Below are positions 49,730 to 61,902 of a stretch of 64,000 nucleotides of DNA, in pieces; positions within the stretch are counted from its first letter, which is position 1; each line of letters opens with the position of its first letter. The DNA comes from Montifringilla adamsi (taxonomy: Eukaryota > Chordata > Aves > Passeriformes > Passeridae), in NCBI GenBank assembly GCA_017590115.1, contig JAGGNK010003336.1, positions 248,001 to 312,000 on the forward strand, written 5' to 3'. Both the position numbers and the translations under genes were made by a program. Below the pieces are notes generated by a model. It ran no database searches. It was not told the DNA's origin and saw nothing but the letters and a program-made list of their open reading frames with translations.

Positions 49730-50960
49730 GTCCCTCGCGGGGTGCTGGCCGTGCTGTTTGTCCGCCTCGGATGGGACGAGTCCCCCCAGCTCCGTAAAGC
49801 CAAAGGCAGGCGCGGCGATGCCCAGCGCTGCGCTCCCTGAGCCTGCAGCCAGCGCTCCAGCAGCCGGGGCTGTGCGGGATCCCGGCGCTGTCGGTCACAA
49901 AGAGGATTTGGGGACGGGGCGAGGGTCAAGGACTTACTGCGCGGTGCTGCCTCCATCCAGCTGCGCGGAGCTCGCCTGGCGCTGCCCTGGGGCCGAGGCC
50001 ACCGAGGCTGCGGAGAGCCTCGAACCGCCCGCAGCTCCCCGGGGCGTATTGGGAAAAGGGTTTTTAAAGGATGCCCTCCCTGTCCCCAGGGCGCCCGCCC
50101 GCAGCGCCGTCGCACGGAGACGACTGGCTGCCCGCGGCCCATCGGGGTGCTGCCGCATCCACCCCGCGTCCCTCTCCCGGCGGGCATCACCCCAAAGCGC
50201 GGGGCGGGACGGGGGGGCTCCTCCTCGCCGGCGCTCCGGGCACGTCCCAGCCCCGGCGGGCGCGTCCCCGGTGGCCCCGCTCCGGGCCCGGCCCCCCCGC
50301 CCCGGGTCCGCCCGGTGCCCACCCCCGCTCGCCCTCATCCCTCCCTCCCTGCCCGCATCCCTCCCTCCGTGGCTCCCGGGCGGCCGGAGGAGATGCCCCG
50401 GCGCGGAGTTGGCGGCCCGGGCGCCCGGCAGGAGCGCGGGGAGCGAGCGGCGCCGCCGCCCCTGGAAAAGTTGTGTGCCTGCCGGGGGGAAGGCGGGCAG
50501 CGGAGGGAGGGGGAAAACCACCACCCCAAAGTGCTTACACGAATTTCCCAGCGCTAGACCTGCCTCCGAGATCAGCCCAATAAGAGCTGTCAGGGGAGGC
50601 TCCCGGCTCACTTTTCCACATCGCTTCACAGTTACGTTTGGCAGGCAGGCAGGCACGGTAGCGCGCTCAGCCCCGGAATTAGCGGATTTATTTGGAATAT
50701 CCCTGCTTTCCTGGAGACGTGCGGCTGCCGCTGGCTCGTGCGAAGGGAGAAATTAATAACTGCACTCCAGCATGCAGGCACAGAGACCCGGGAAGCCCAG
50801 CAACCAGCGGCTCCGCCAGCATCGGCAGCCTCGGAAAGCATGAGAAGAAAATCTGGAGCGCCCTGCCTGTTCCCAGGGACCGGCTGATGGTTTTTTACCT
50901 CACCCTTTCAATCCGTGCGTGAAGTGGCTGTGGGCGAGCGGCTCCTTTGCTCCTTGAAAG
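49730..50960 (+). promoter_or_regulatory. CpG island promoter
   Basis: The only strong CpG-dense block in 64 kb. It includes GC boxes (GGGGCGGGAC at 50201-50210; CCCCCCCGCCCC around 50292-50303, minus-strand type) and a CCAAT box at 50577-50581. No TATA box is evident. In birds such islands mark promoters of housekeeping and developmental genes. The likely start of transcription is about 50600-50700, on the plus strand, because a candidate exon with splice donor follows. Divergent transcription is also possible. Frames of 349 codons (+) and 240 and 222 codons (-) here are composition artefacts, since GC-rich DNA lacks stop codons. Confidence 0.8.
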
Positions 50961-50961
50961 A
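50640..50961 (+). other. Candidate non-coding first exon with splice donor
   Basis: Below the CpG core the sequence has moderate GC, ending CTTGAAAGA followed by GTGAGTATT at 50962, a near-consensus donor. No long frame starts here, so I read it as 5' UTR; the start codon would be in a later exon, outside or not recognisable in this window. The left edge is a guess. I did not recognise the gene. A long desert on both sides suggests a gene with a long first intron, such as many neuronal adhesion or signalling genes, but this is inference only. Confidence 0.5.
50772..50922 (+). CDS. Chain of three overlapping upstream ORFs
   Basis: Three short ATG frames follow each other: 23 codons (50772-50843), 15 codons (50840-50887) and 11 codons (50887-50922). 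The first stop overlaps the second start as ATGA (50840-50843). The second stop overlaps the third start as TGATG (50885-50889). Such contacts are typical of termination-reinitiation. If the exon is transcribed they could reduce or tune translation of the main frame. The start contexts are not strong and chance is possible. Confidence 0.35.
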
Positions 50962-53900
50962 GTGAGTATTCATTTTATTCAGACAATTTGTGGCTGGCTG
51001 GCAGAGGGCTCTCGCTCCGTGGGTTTCTGGCTGACTTGGGCTCTGTGTGCGTGCAAGGTGCGCTGGGCGAGCGCCTTCCTCGTCCGTAGGTGCGGTATTA
51101 GACTGAACTGGGGTCCCTCATTAAGTCGGATGTTTCCGAATTGCCGATAATTGAAATGTCGTGGGATGCTTGTTAGTATTTTTTTATTATCATTATTATT
51201 CTCTCGGGAGAAGAAGTGGTGGTAATTGTATTTGTCTTCCCGCTTGTTGGTGTTTATTTGGGGAGGTTTATTTTTCCTTCTGTTCTACAACCCTCCTTGA
51301 AAGAATCAGGAGGACTTTGGATCACAGAGGGTTGCTTCTAAGGCTGGCGAACCCGTTTCTTCTCCTTGTTTTCTTATTTAGTACAATAAGTCTCTGGGCT
51401 ATTTCACTGTGTTGAATAGATGCAGGGCTGCATTCATGCATTGAAATAGATTGCAGTTTTCGTGCTGAGAATAAAAATCACCCACCAGCCAGATATGTAA
51501 ATGAGGGAGGAGGAGGCTGGAAGAACCTTGAGGGGGGGAAATCCCCCCGATTTATTATCACCTTCCCTCACCACAAAGCTTTGCACCCCCTAAGTAAGCA
51601 AATAAATAGGAATGGCTTCATAGCTTCCTTTCCTACTTTGAGAGGGAAAAGCATCGCAGAAATACTGCTCTTGAAAGCTGCGATGGCAATGAATCTGTAG
51701 CCATAACTAGCTAGGAGTCATCCCTGTCCCACAAGTTGTTTTCCTTCCCATCCTTTGGCTCACTAAACAGAGGATGCACCCAGCCGAAACTTGGGAGAGG
51801 GAGAAAGCCCCTTAGCCCCAGCCGCTCCTTTGCTGCCAAGGCAGCAACGCAGGAGTCTGCAGCCCCCTGAAGCTGCTGTGCCACCAAACGCTTCGTCTTC
51901 TCTTTGAGGACGGCAGAGGAGGAGCACATCCTTCTATTCTGCTTGGCTCCGGTCTCTGCTGGGTAGCAGCATCCCAGCCGGAGCCCCGAGCCGCCAGGCA
52001 GCATCCTTGCTCGGCAGCACCAGCGCCGGGCTCGCCCGGCAGGCACCGCCAGGCTTCAGCACAGGAGCCTGTGGCAGCCTCTGGGTGGGTAATAGAAAAC
52101 AGATTAATTCAAATCCTTATTTAGGCTCTGCCTACCGCCATGAAGGTGACACTACTTAACACAGGCAGGAATTCCTTTGCGGTTCGTTGCCGTTCAGTCG
52201 TGTCTTGAATTTGTCTCAATTCAAGCAGTTTGCGTTTAGTAGCAGACTAAATAGGGTGGAATCAATCCAACCTGGCATTTAACGGCGCTACACAGACCCG
52301 CTGGCGTTGCCAACAGGTATCAAACTGTACCCTGGCTCGCCTCCCTTTCAGACAGGCACAAACACTCTCTGTTTCACGCAGGCGAGTCTGTCTCCTCTCG
52401 CTGAGAGGGGAGGAAACACTCATACAACTTTTATAAAGGCTGACACCTCGGAACAGCCAACTTGAGCACATAGACGGCTCGTATCGCGGACAGGTGTTTT
52501 TTGGGAGGTGCTGATGGCAAGAACTCAAATAGCGACAACTGTTTATTGTTCCAAATGGAACGTGTTATCGCTTAATGCCAGGGAAGTTAACAGCTGCTCA
52601 CTTCAGTTTCAGTTAAAGAATAGAGCTGATAACTACCAAAGCTATAGATAAAGAATCCTCTTAACTTCACTCATCCTCTTTTGGAAATTCTTCAAGAGTT
52701 TCTCTGCACAAGGATAAGGAGAAACATGCCGTTCTCTTGTATATTTCCCCTCTAGGTTCAATACTAGACTGCTGTGAACAAGTAGAGACTTCACAATAGG
52801 CTTCTCAGTATATATAAGTAAATAATAAATAAATTCAGAAGAGTGGGAAATTACTCTCGGGTACATTTCACCTGTCTTAGACAAGATGGTGAATCTTCTG
52901 GAAGAAGTTAGTGTTTGACCTACCCATTTGGCATACCCATAAAATCTGATACCATCAGAATCCAAAAGCTCTCTGTAGTGTTACCTCCCAGCCTAATTGT
53001 ATGGATGGTTGTGACAGAAGAACCCTAGGAAGGGAAGTAGTTATTACATGATATTTTCATCCTTTAAGCCTTATTGTTCCACCTCACTGCTTACAGAAGG
53101 AGCACAGCTTTCTGGTAGCTTCCTCTAAGCTATTTATTAACTCCCTTATTTTTCCAAACTTGCATCCTGGCTGTGGAGGACTTTGATTTCCATGCTTAGT
53201 TGTAAGCTGAGGGCCTTCAGTGCCCTTGGAGATTGAGGCATTTCATGTAAGTTGGTTCTTAAATTATCCAGGTGAGCAATTTGTTAACTGGGTAGGCTGC
53301 TAGCCAAGAAACTAACTTTGGACATTTTCTTCAATATTAAAAAATCAATAACACTCCGTGTGCCTGCTTAACAAATGCAGCTGGTTTTAATAAGAAGTAT
53401 GGCTGTATATGACAGCTACTCCTTTTATGCCTTTCCTTAATAAAGCAAGTTTTAATCTCTGTGAGGTGAGGTAGAATCCTTCTTAGATGAAGTCTCTCAG
53501 TGCTTTTTGAATGTTGTTTAGTCATTCCCATCAGCTCCTGCTACCAAGGTCCAAAAAAGTACTGTAAAGGGGGAAGTAGTCCCACAATGAGATTTAAATT
53601 CACTTTTTTGTGAAATTTGTTATCTTTTTTTATATTTTTGTCATTTGTGATCTTCAGGATTTTTCCAATAACATTGCACCTTTATCAAATCAATGTATTG
53701 ATCTCTGGGCACTTTATTTGCACCACTGTTAACATATGAGTCATTGTCTTCTCTAAAAAAAATACCCTTCTCCCTTATTCAGGATGTAGAACCACTTCAA
53801 ATGAGAATTCACAGTCAGCCATGGACATAAATTTAGGTCTGTTAGCCCCCAAAGATCTTCTTGAATTTTCTTTCTGTTTCCTCTCATAGAGTTGCAGATT

Positions 53901-54582
53901 TCATCTTTTAAATCTTGGCTTAGGAAGACCATTCCCACGGACTTTAGCTGGGACCTTTTTGGGTGTTTATTGAAAATAGGGGCCTGGAGCCCTCCCACTT
54001 GGCCCTTGGTACATACAGATTATTTGATTTCCAAAACCTGAGGGATGTTAAAGAGAGACAGATACTGATCTCTGAGATTATGGACAAGTAGGGATGTGAA
54101 CATGCCCTGTAATTTCTCGGAGCTGTGTATTTCCAAGTGATGATTGTGCATGTTTTGTGACAGAAAGCCACTGCTCATGCAGGTATTTTTATAAATCTCC
54201 CATACCTATCAGATACTCCCCATCTCAGCAATATTCCCTTTCCATCTCAATATTATTAAAGCCTGACCTAATATTAATACAATTGTATGCTTGTAGTATA
54301 CAATAAAGTGGTATCATAAGAGTCTTTCATCTATGAGTATAAAATAATAAAACCTAAATTCTTTCAGTGGGAGGCAAATGCTACGGCAATTTGAGCTTGG
54401 AGCATTTTAAGCATCATTGCTACCGTAAGTTCACATCAATAGAATTAAATTAGATCATGGAAACTCAACATTTTTCTTAGTGTTGTTGCCATAGAAAAGG
54501 TGGCTCACTTCAGAGCTTTCTGAACATAACTATTTGAGCAGCAGACAGACAGAGAACAAAATAAAGTCCAATTTGAGATTAC

Positions 54583-54612
54583 AAATGTGTGTCTATATAT
54601 ATACACACATTT
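54583..54612. repeat. Inverted repeat around TA dinucleotides
   Basis: AAATGTGTGT (54583-54592) and ACACACATTT (54603-54612) pair perfectly around CTATATATAT, which itself pairs in part. 28 of 30 bases are palindromic. Confidence 0.9.
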
Positions 54613-55336
54613 ATTTTCCTCTCCTTTGTTCTAGAATCTGTCCAGCATGTTTCTCATTTTGTCAACCATGTAAATAACATCAACTCAGTGGCATTTCAAC
54701 TGCATTAATAAAATTTTGTTCCCAAAATACACTGGGTACTGATGGTAGCTGGAGTAGTAAGTACATGCTGAAAAGAAAAAAAAAATAAATCTGTGAACCA
54801 GTTCAGTTACCAACAGATAGTGTTTTACCTGGAGTCAGATGCTAAAAAATCTGATTTCCACCTGCCTTAGCCATGAGAGCAGCCTTTATCCATGGGTTGG
54901 TTGCAGTGATAGCACTCACAGAATTGATTTGCCAAGGTGTTGATCGTGATGTGTCTTGTGGAAATCGTTTGAAATTGGGAATGATGAGCACCCTTTACAC
55001 ACCCTGGCTCAGATTTGAGATTAGCACTGTCTCCCAGTCCCAGATCTGTGAAGGGGAAGCTCCCATGGGAAGCGTCTCCTGTATCCTGTGGTGCCCAAGC
55101 CCTAGACAAGCTCACGGAGGCGTTTCTCAGTGTGTCTTTGCAACAGATATGGAAGTGGAAAACATTATGAAAACAGTCTTGGCAGTCCCTAGTTCACAGC
55201 TTCAGCTTTCGTGTACATTCACCCAAAGTGGCTTTTTCCAGGGAAGCAATGCTCAGCCTCATTTGAGAACTTCCATTTACACCCATTTCCTTTGCAGTTG
55301 CTGATGATCAGAATCATATGAACATATTTTACGTTT

Positions 55337-55371
55337 TATAAAAATATAAATATAAAACATATATTTTTATA
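55337..55371. repeat. AT hairpin, 12-bp arms
   Basis: TATAAAAATATA (55337-55348) and TATATTTTTATA (55360-55371) with an 11-base loop, in a very AT-rich tract. Confidence 0.85.
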
Positions 55372-56339
55372 CATATATATTATTTCAAAGCCCTAAATAC
55401 CACAGCAAACGGAGAGCAGGCACTCAAGAGGAAGTGCAATTCTCTAACTGAATTTTGCAACACTTCAGATGTGAATTTCTCTTTTGGATTAAATGTAACA
55501 GCTATGATTGCCCCTTAAGTAATACAATATCAAAACTTAATGTCACTGAAATTTAGATTGTGTCCTGTGTTTTGGTCTCTGACCTTTATTTTTGTGTGTT
55601 TCCCAAAGTTAGATGAAATCAAATGAATGGGGGGAAAACCCCACAAAATCTCAGCTTAGCAACACCAGAAGAAATAAGTTTAACATTGGAGAGTCCTAAT
55701 TCTTTCCAAACAACTCATCTAAATTGATGGTAGAAGTGCCATCAAATTCAGTGATGCAAAATTAGAAACCTTCACTTCTAATTTCACATATCTCAGCAGA
55801 GATTTGAGGTTTCCTGACGCCATACTGTATACAGTTAGGAAAGTCCAGGTATGTTCAGAATTTTTCTCTTTAAAGATTTGTTTAATGCACACACATGCTC
55901 ATGAGTATGGCTGGAGAGTTTATGTAGCTTTTACTAAGTCATGATATCCAGTCATAATTTAGAATCTTAGTTTAATTGGAATACATGTCAGGAAAACATG
56001 TGGGTTTTTCCTTAGGTATTATATTTTGTTTAATTCTATAGAGAATGCACAATATTCGTTAAACAAGGAAAGTTCTGTTGTACATATTTAGATATTTTTA
56101 AAAAGACTGGAAAAGAAGCCCAGAAAGCAAGATATTTATGTCCTCCATTAATATTTAAAGATTTTTTTTCAGGAAGTGCAGGATAAGCACATCCCAGCTG
56201 CTGAAAGTCTCCTGATAAACAATGCCCCAGGCAGAGCGCGGTTAGCACCTCAGTCTCAGTCGCAGGCCAATCTGTTTGCCTTTTTATGAGTTCTGCATGT
56301 TGAGCACAAGTTGTCTTTTGTCCCTTCTCTGGTGGCAGT

Positions 56340-56465
56340 GCCAGAGGTCCCCAGTGATGGAATTCACCTTCCGAGGAGGGAGCGGGGCTCTGACAGCCCC
56401 GGCCCAGGGTGCGCTCGGTGCAGCGCGCTTCTGCTTCGGTCACGGCAAAACCGCTCTGATCACTG
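56340..56465. promoter_or_regulatory. Small CpG cluster
   Basis: About nine CpGs fall in roughly 110 bp (56368-56455, e.g. GGTGCGCTCGGTGCAGCGCG), well above the flanks. It could be an alternative promoter, an enhancer or a decayed GC-rich repeat. Confidence 0.3.
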
Positions 56466-59050
56466 GGCTGGAGAGAACAAAAATTACTCCAGATCGCTTC
56501 TTCCTCTTGCTATAGGATGAAAACAGTGCTGGTGCAACTGCTTTTCTTCTGTTTAAGTTTTTGGACCACTCTGGAAGCCTTGTCTGTCTCTCCTCTCTGT
56601 TTTGAACCTGCATCATGAGATGATGTTCTGACACGCATCAGTGGAGTGTCTGCCTCCCAGAAAGCCAAACCTTTCTTTTTGCCTAAGTATAAGAAGTTGA
56701 AAGGGAAGGTTGCAATTTTCTTTTGTTCCTCTGTAAAGCTAAAACACCTGTACTGCCATTTTGACACCTATGGCTTTAGTATCAGCTGTCATGGAAAAAT
56801 AAATCCACACCAAAAAAACCCCCAGTCTAATCAAACAAAAAACCCACCCAACCAACCAAAATCAAAATGACCGTAAAATATTTTAAATACTTATTTCATT
56901 AGGGAGGAAATGTCACCTTCAGCTGCAAACTTCATAGCACTTGCTGTTTCTTTGTCCTGTACCTGAGCATGTGTAGCACACTGGAAGTCCAGAGCACTGC
57001 ACAGAGCAAGGAATCATAAAGAATAAAAATAGTTTGAAGGTTCTGACGACACACTTGGTGGGTTTCTTTAAAAGCATTCTGGTTCCATAAAGTAGTGGCT
57101 GCTTCTGGAAAGACTGACAGCTTTATATATAAAAAGTCTGAGTCTTGACAGCTTTAAAGTTGTCCCATATTGATTTTACTATCGAAGAGTAACAAAAATA
57201 AGAAATTCTATTGATACCAAGAGAAGTTGTCCAAAAAGCATATCACTGGGTCAAGATACTCTTATGTGGTTTGGTTTTTTTAAGAAAGAATTACCCAACA
57301 GTAAATATTTGTCAAAAATTATAAAAAAATATTTAGCTAGTTGCATAAAACAGACTTTGTAGATATGATAAAGTACCATGTTAAGCACACATAATAACAA
57401 ATAATTTATTATAATAATAATTGAGATATATTTCAGTGTGATGGATGTTGTCATTTTCTCTCTATCCCAAAGCCTCAGTGAAGCTGTGACAGATAAACAC
57501 CTATATCCTAAACCAGCCTTGTCTCCACTCCAGAACACCAGGTTATGATGTTTCCCAGTTAAAGCACCAAAGTAAGGGAAAGAAGGCAGAAGAATTTATC
57601 TTAGAAAGGCTTTTCTAAACCTGCCTTCTCTCTGCCACTGAAACAGACCCCTAAAACTGAAGTAACCTGTTTTTGGTAATGCTAATCTTCTAGACAGATT
57701 AATAAATCCTTCAGTAATTATTAGAGCCCTAAATGTTGAAGAAACTGTTGCATTTCTGTAGCTGCATGTCCATATTTTCCCAGTGCATGGATTCCCTCAG
57801 CTACGTCTGATGCAGAGGTTAACACTGTGCTTAAACCAGTCCTTTAGCGTTTGACACAAGCTCAGGAACTCACTCAATACCCTACAGAACTGTGCAGAAG
57901 ACTTGAAAGAGTAGCAGAGCATGACTAAGCTTAAAAAGATAAAGTGACACATCTTTGCTCACTGAATTACTCCGTGTGTGGGTAGGGCAGAACACCTAAG
58001 ACAAAAGCAGGAGAAAGGTGGTGCCTGTTGCTATTGCTGCTGAAATAAATAATGCTTTAGGAATCTGCTTTTGATTTCCCAGGCAGCCATAAGCAAATTG
58101 CCACGAATTGTACATCAAGATGAACTCAGACAATGGATTTGCACTGGGATTGGCAGGGAGCTCTGACAGCACCAAGGATTTCGTGTAACATTTCCCAGCT
58201 CATTTCCCTCCCTATGCAACTTCAGGTGCGTGGCCGAGGGAAAGGATGTGTGGATAATGCTTTAATGCTTTTCTGTGTTACAGCTAACTCCAGGTGACAT
58301 AACAGTCCCTTAAAATCACTGTCAGTGAAATCTGCTGCAGCTACCTGGGGTAATTCTGCTTTGCAGCAGTGCCTGGGCCATGCCTGGCCCGGGGTGTGGC
58401 TGCTGGCTCTGTGCTGTGTCCAGCCTCTCTCCAGGGCTCTGGGCTGTGCTGGCCCACAGGAGTTCCCTCCTGGTGGAGCCTGCTCTCTCACCAGCCCGGC
58501 TGGGGGAGAGGTTTCTGTCCCTAAAACCTGCAAGCACCAATGAATAAAACCACGGCAGGTCACCATGATTGGATAGCAGGAGTCCACCAGACATTAATTT
58601 GTTTGCTGTCCCTAATTGCCTGTTTCTCCTCTTCTCCAGAAGTTTTCTGCCACTCAGTTTTGTTGATTCAACTATTTCTCAGCTCTCTGAAGTCTATAGT
58701 GAAACTTCATATGCTTTTTGTCAGCACAGTTGTTCTCAAAACTTCCTGTTGTTTGTCCTAAAGTTGATGGGTTCTTTAGTTCTGCAATGATCTGGGTAAG
58801 AGACTTGAGAGAAAAGACTTTTTGGAACAAGATTTTGTTGCAAATTGTGTTTGTTAACCCACATTTCACTGGCCTTACAGTGTTGATTGCAAATAGCACA
58901 ACTGCGGGGACAGTAAACTGCAGTGGAGAAGGAATGGGAATGGAGACCAATTATTGGGAATGTGTAGCTTGCATGTTGTGGGGGCTGAGGGGGGGTAAGA
59001 GCCTCTTAAATGAAAATTGCTCTTGGTGGAATTATGGCATGAGCAATGGC
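56466..59050. other. Non-coding stretch, no exon seen
   Basis: Includes an A/C-rich tract at 56805-56870. No supportable exon or recognised repeat. Confidence 0.5.
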
Positions 59051-59144
59051 CTAGCCCAGCTCTGTCAAAATGATTTGGTTTTAAAAACACCTTACTATTA
59101 AAGGCGTTTAAGTTAACAAGATCATTTTGACAGAACTGGGTTAG
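59051..59144. repeat. 94-nt fold-back element
   Basis: Bases 59051-59074 and 59121-59144 are inverted copies matching at 22 of 24 positions (CTAGCCCAGCTCTGTCAAAA against CTAACCCAGTTCTGTCAAAA reversed). The inner 46 bases pair further in part. It could be a MITE-like relic of a DNA transposon or a miRNA-type hairpin. Confidence 0.8.
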
Positions 59145-59648
59145 GGAGTGCCTGCACACAGTTCTGCTGGCAGAGAAGAGGCAGGAGAGCCTAGCCAGGG
59201 CATGCAAGTGGCACTCTGAAGTGGGCACTGCGAGCAGGATCTGAGCCACTGCCGTGGCAGCGTGGCTGATTACAGCCTCACTCCCTCTTCGTCTTGCTCT
59301 TGGGTGGAGAACTGCCTCTTAATTTGACTGTTTTGTGAGTTAGTGAGTAATCTTTACACAAACAAATAATCCTCTGAGGAATAAGCATTATTATTTATGG
59401 CAAGAAGTATTCATTCCTTTGCAGAGGAAAACATGAGCCTGCTGCCTTATCCAAGGTGATTTAAGTCGAGTTTAGGTACAATTTAATAGAGATGTACTGG
59501 AAAGAGGATGAGTATGGAGCTAAGTTATGCAGGTGAGGATGACACTCTTATTTGTTAGATATGGTGTTTTGATAGTTTTTTTCTGATAGAATTTAGGCTT
59601 GTTCTGCTTTAATGGCAAATTAAAAACCACAGTTCTCTTGTGAGAGGG
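59145..59648. other. Non-coding stretch
   Basis: No exon or known repeat recognised. Confidence 0.5.
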
Positions 59649-60075
59649 ATGGAGCAGCTCTGCTGGGAGGAAAGGCTGGCACAGCTGGGACTGTTCACCT
59701 GCACAGGAGAAGCTTTGGGCTGAGCTCAGGGTGGCCCTGCAGGGCCTGAAGGAGCTGCAGGAAAGATGGAGAGAGACAATTGCCAAGGGCTGGAGGGACA
59801 GCACACAGGGAATGGCTCCCAGTGCCAGAGGGCAGGGCTGGATGGGAGATTGGGAATGAGGAATTGTTCCCTGGCAGGGTGGGCAGGCCCTGGCACAGGG
59901 TGCCCAGAGCAGCTGGGGCTGCCCCTGGATCCCTGGCAGTGCCCAAGGCCAGGTTGGACACTGGGGCTGGGAGCAGCCTGGGACACTGCAAGGTGTCCCT
60001 GCACAGGGCAGAAGGGGAGTTGGATGGGTTTAAAGGTCCTTTCCAACCCAGCTCTTTCTATGATTCTATGAAGGA
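59649..60075 (+). mobile_element. CR1 LINE, 3' region (young-looking family)
   Basis: GGAGCAGCTCTGCTGGGAGG to a terminal TTTCTATGATTCTATGAA on the plus strand. It follows the 62.0 kb copy almost base by base but has a few differences (e.g. the block GGGACAGCACACAGGG where that copy differs). Truncated 5' end near 59649. Confidence 0.93.
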
Positions 60076-61902
60076 GAGTAAGAAGAATTCCTACAAGTGG
60101 GACCTGGAGCATCAAGACCTTTAATTTCTGTTAGTTAAAATGTAAGGCTCTGTTGTGCTGCCTAGCAGGGATGAGTGAGGCAAAGATAATCACTCTGCCC
60201 ACTGTGGGAAGGCTTTGCATCATTTTGCTGCTTTTGGTGGGAAAGAACCTCCTCTGAATCCTTGAGAAAGTGGACAAGGAAGCAAAAGATGTAGTGTAGC
60301 CAATACCTAGAGAGGTAAGAACAAGCCTAAAAAAATTAAGAAACAAGAACAGTGTGTAGAAAAAAAAAATAAAATCAACAGATATTGTAAACCTGTGGGG
60401 ACAAAAAAAAAAAAAAAAAAAAAAAAGGTAAGTAATGGCACTGGCTGGCACTCTCTAGGTGATCCTCAAATGAAGGCCTCTCATCAATTGTTTGAGGTTT
60501 CCTGTATTGTAATGAGGATTTGCCTATATTAAATCAGCATCTAAGACAGAAACAACATATTTAATGTACAAAATATAGTGGATCCTGAAAATTCTACCAA
60601 AAAACTCTTTTGGGTAAAAATCATCAGGTTTTCTTTTGGTATCTCTGGAGTAACTCATTTAAAGAAAGCAGTACCCAAGGGTTTTATTTTACCTTAACAG
60701 CAGTTATTTAGTAACTCATAAAATCCATCACAATGAAATAGTGAGGTCAAAGGGCTGAGATGCTGCATATCATCATTGCAAATGAAATAATGGAAAAACT
60801 TTGCTGCAGTTCTGAAGACAACCCTCCATGTCTCTAGTGTGGAGAAACACTAGAGGGGCTCTAAAACCTTTTAAACTGAGATCACGGTGTAAATCTATGC
60901 AATGACATTGTAACAAAGTGATTTATTTGACCAGATGAATAGTCTGTGCTTTCAAAATGAAAAACAATTTATTTTTTTTGGTACGGCTTTTTATGATCTT
61001 ACTTTGCTTCTTTGTCAATGGGAAGTTTATACCTTCAACTACTTTTATCAACTTTATTAATCTTTTTAACAAATTACTGCATTCCAGTGGTCACCTTTTA
61101 AAGCTACAAGATGATTTAAAAATGACTGCAGTGAAATAAACTCTGTTTATTAAAGAAGCGCTTTCCTCCACTCATGCACAAAATGAGCTTTATGTCTCTG
61201 TAAGTGTCCACTGCCACACCTGGCTCTAACTCTGTGCAAGGCATGAACTCCCAGCTGTGACTGCATAGATCTGAGTTCCAGAAGAGGTCCCAGTGTGTAT
61301 GACAGTGTTTTCTGAAGCCGTGTGCTGGTTCTGTCCTCCTGTTAGCTCATAAACCTCTTGGTAATCGCTTTGTGTTGTACTTGTACAAGACTTACATGCT
61401 CCATGGCTCAGTTTTATGAGTAGAGTTCAAAGATGCAAGTTCCTGTGAACGGAATAATATTTTTCTAAAACACCATCACCACACAGAGTGCAAAACAAAC
61501 CACTCAGCTTGATCTGTACTTCTCTACAGGCTGTGCATAGAGAACAACATTTATGAATACAGTTTTAAGTTTTTGAGGACATAAGGCAGTTTGAATCTCT
61601 GCTCCATGACATAGTGGAGCATTTCCTTTCATCTATTTGCTACATTAAAGACATTCTTTATATTTTAAATATCACTTTCCCCTCTCGAGCATGACTGGAG
61701 AACTAAAGCTGTTTTGTAAACAGCTTTGCTGGGTTAGCGTTGATCTGGAGTTGTATATAACCGACAGTGTGCAGGGAAACCACTCAGAAGATCACTGAAG
61801 TTTTGTTTAAGGCAACAGCCCAAGGCCATCTGAACATGTGGAGATTAAAAGCAAAAATTATACTTTTATCAACACCAGCAAAATCTTGATGAAGGTCGAG
61901 CA
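60076..61902. other. Non-coding stretch with A24 tract
   Basis: A run of 24 A lies at 60403-60426. The 290 bp before it do not match a gene I know, although a retrocopy tail is a possible explanation. Rest AT-rich, no exon seen. Confidence 0.5.

Larger units (their letters stand above)
50962..56339. other. Non-coding stretch, presumed intron 1
   Basis: The first 1.5 kb still have scattered CpGs (for example 51920-52080 and 52270-52500), as island shores do. A hairpin with G6/C6 arms lies near 51534-51551. Further on are palindromes at 54583-54612 and 55337-55371. Frames up to 143 codons (e.g. plus strand 54873-55304) match nothing known to me. Confidence 0.5.

Noticed and set aside
49707..50756. 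Frame of 349 codons on the plus strand and frames of 240 and 222 codons on the minus strand
   Set aside because: They overlap in the CpG island where stop codons are rare. The proteins are Ala/Pro/Arg/Gly-rich with no domain and no preference for one strand.
54873..55304. 143-codon plus-strand frame
   Set aside because: No signal of a known family and no clear splice context. A frame of this length is expected by chance in 64 kb.
60130..60426. Possible retrocopy in front of the A24 tract
   Set aside because: Translations of the 290 bp gave only weak and inconsistent resemblance to any protein.
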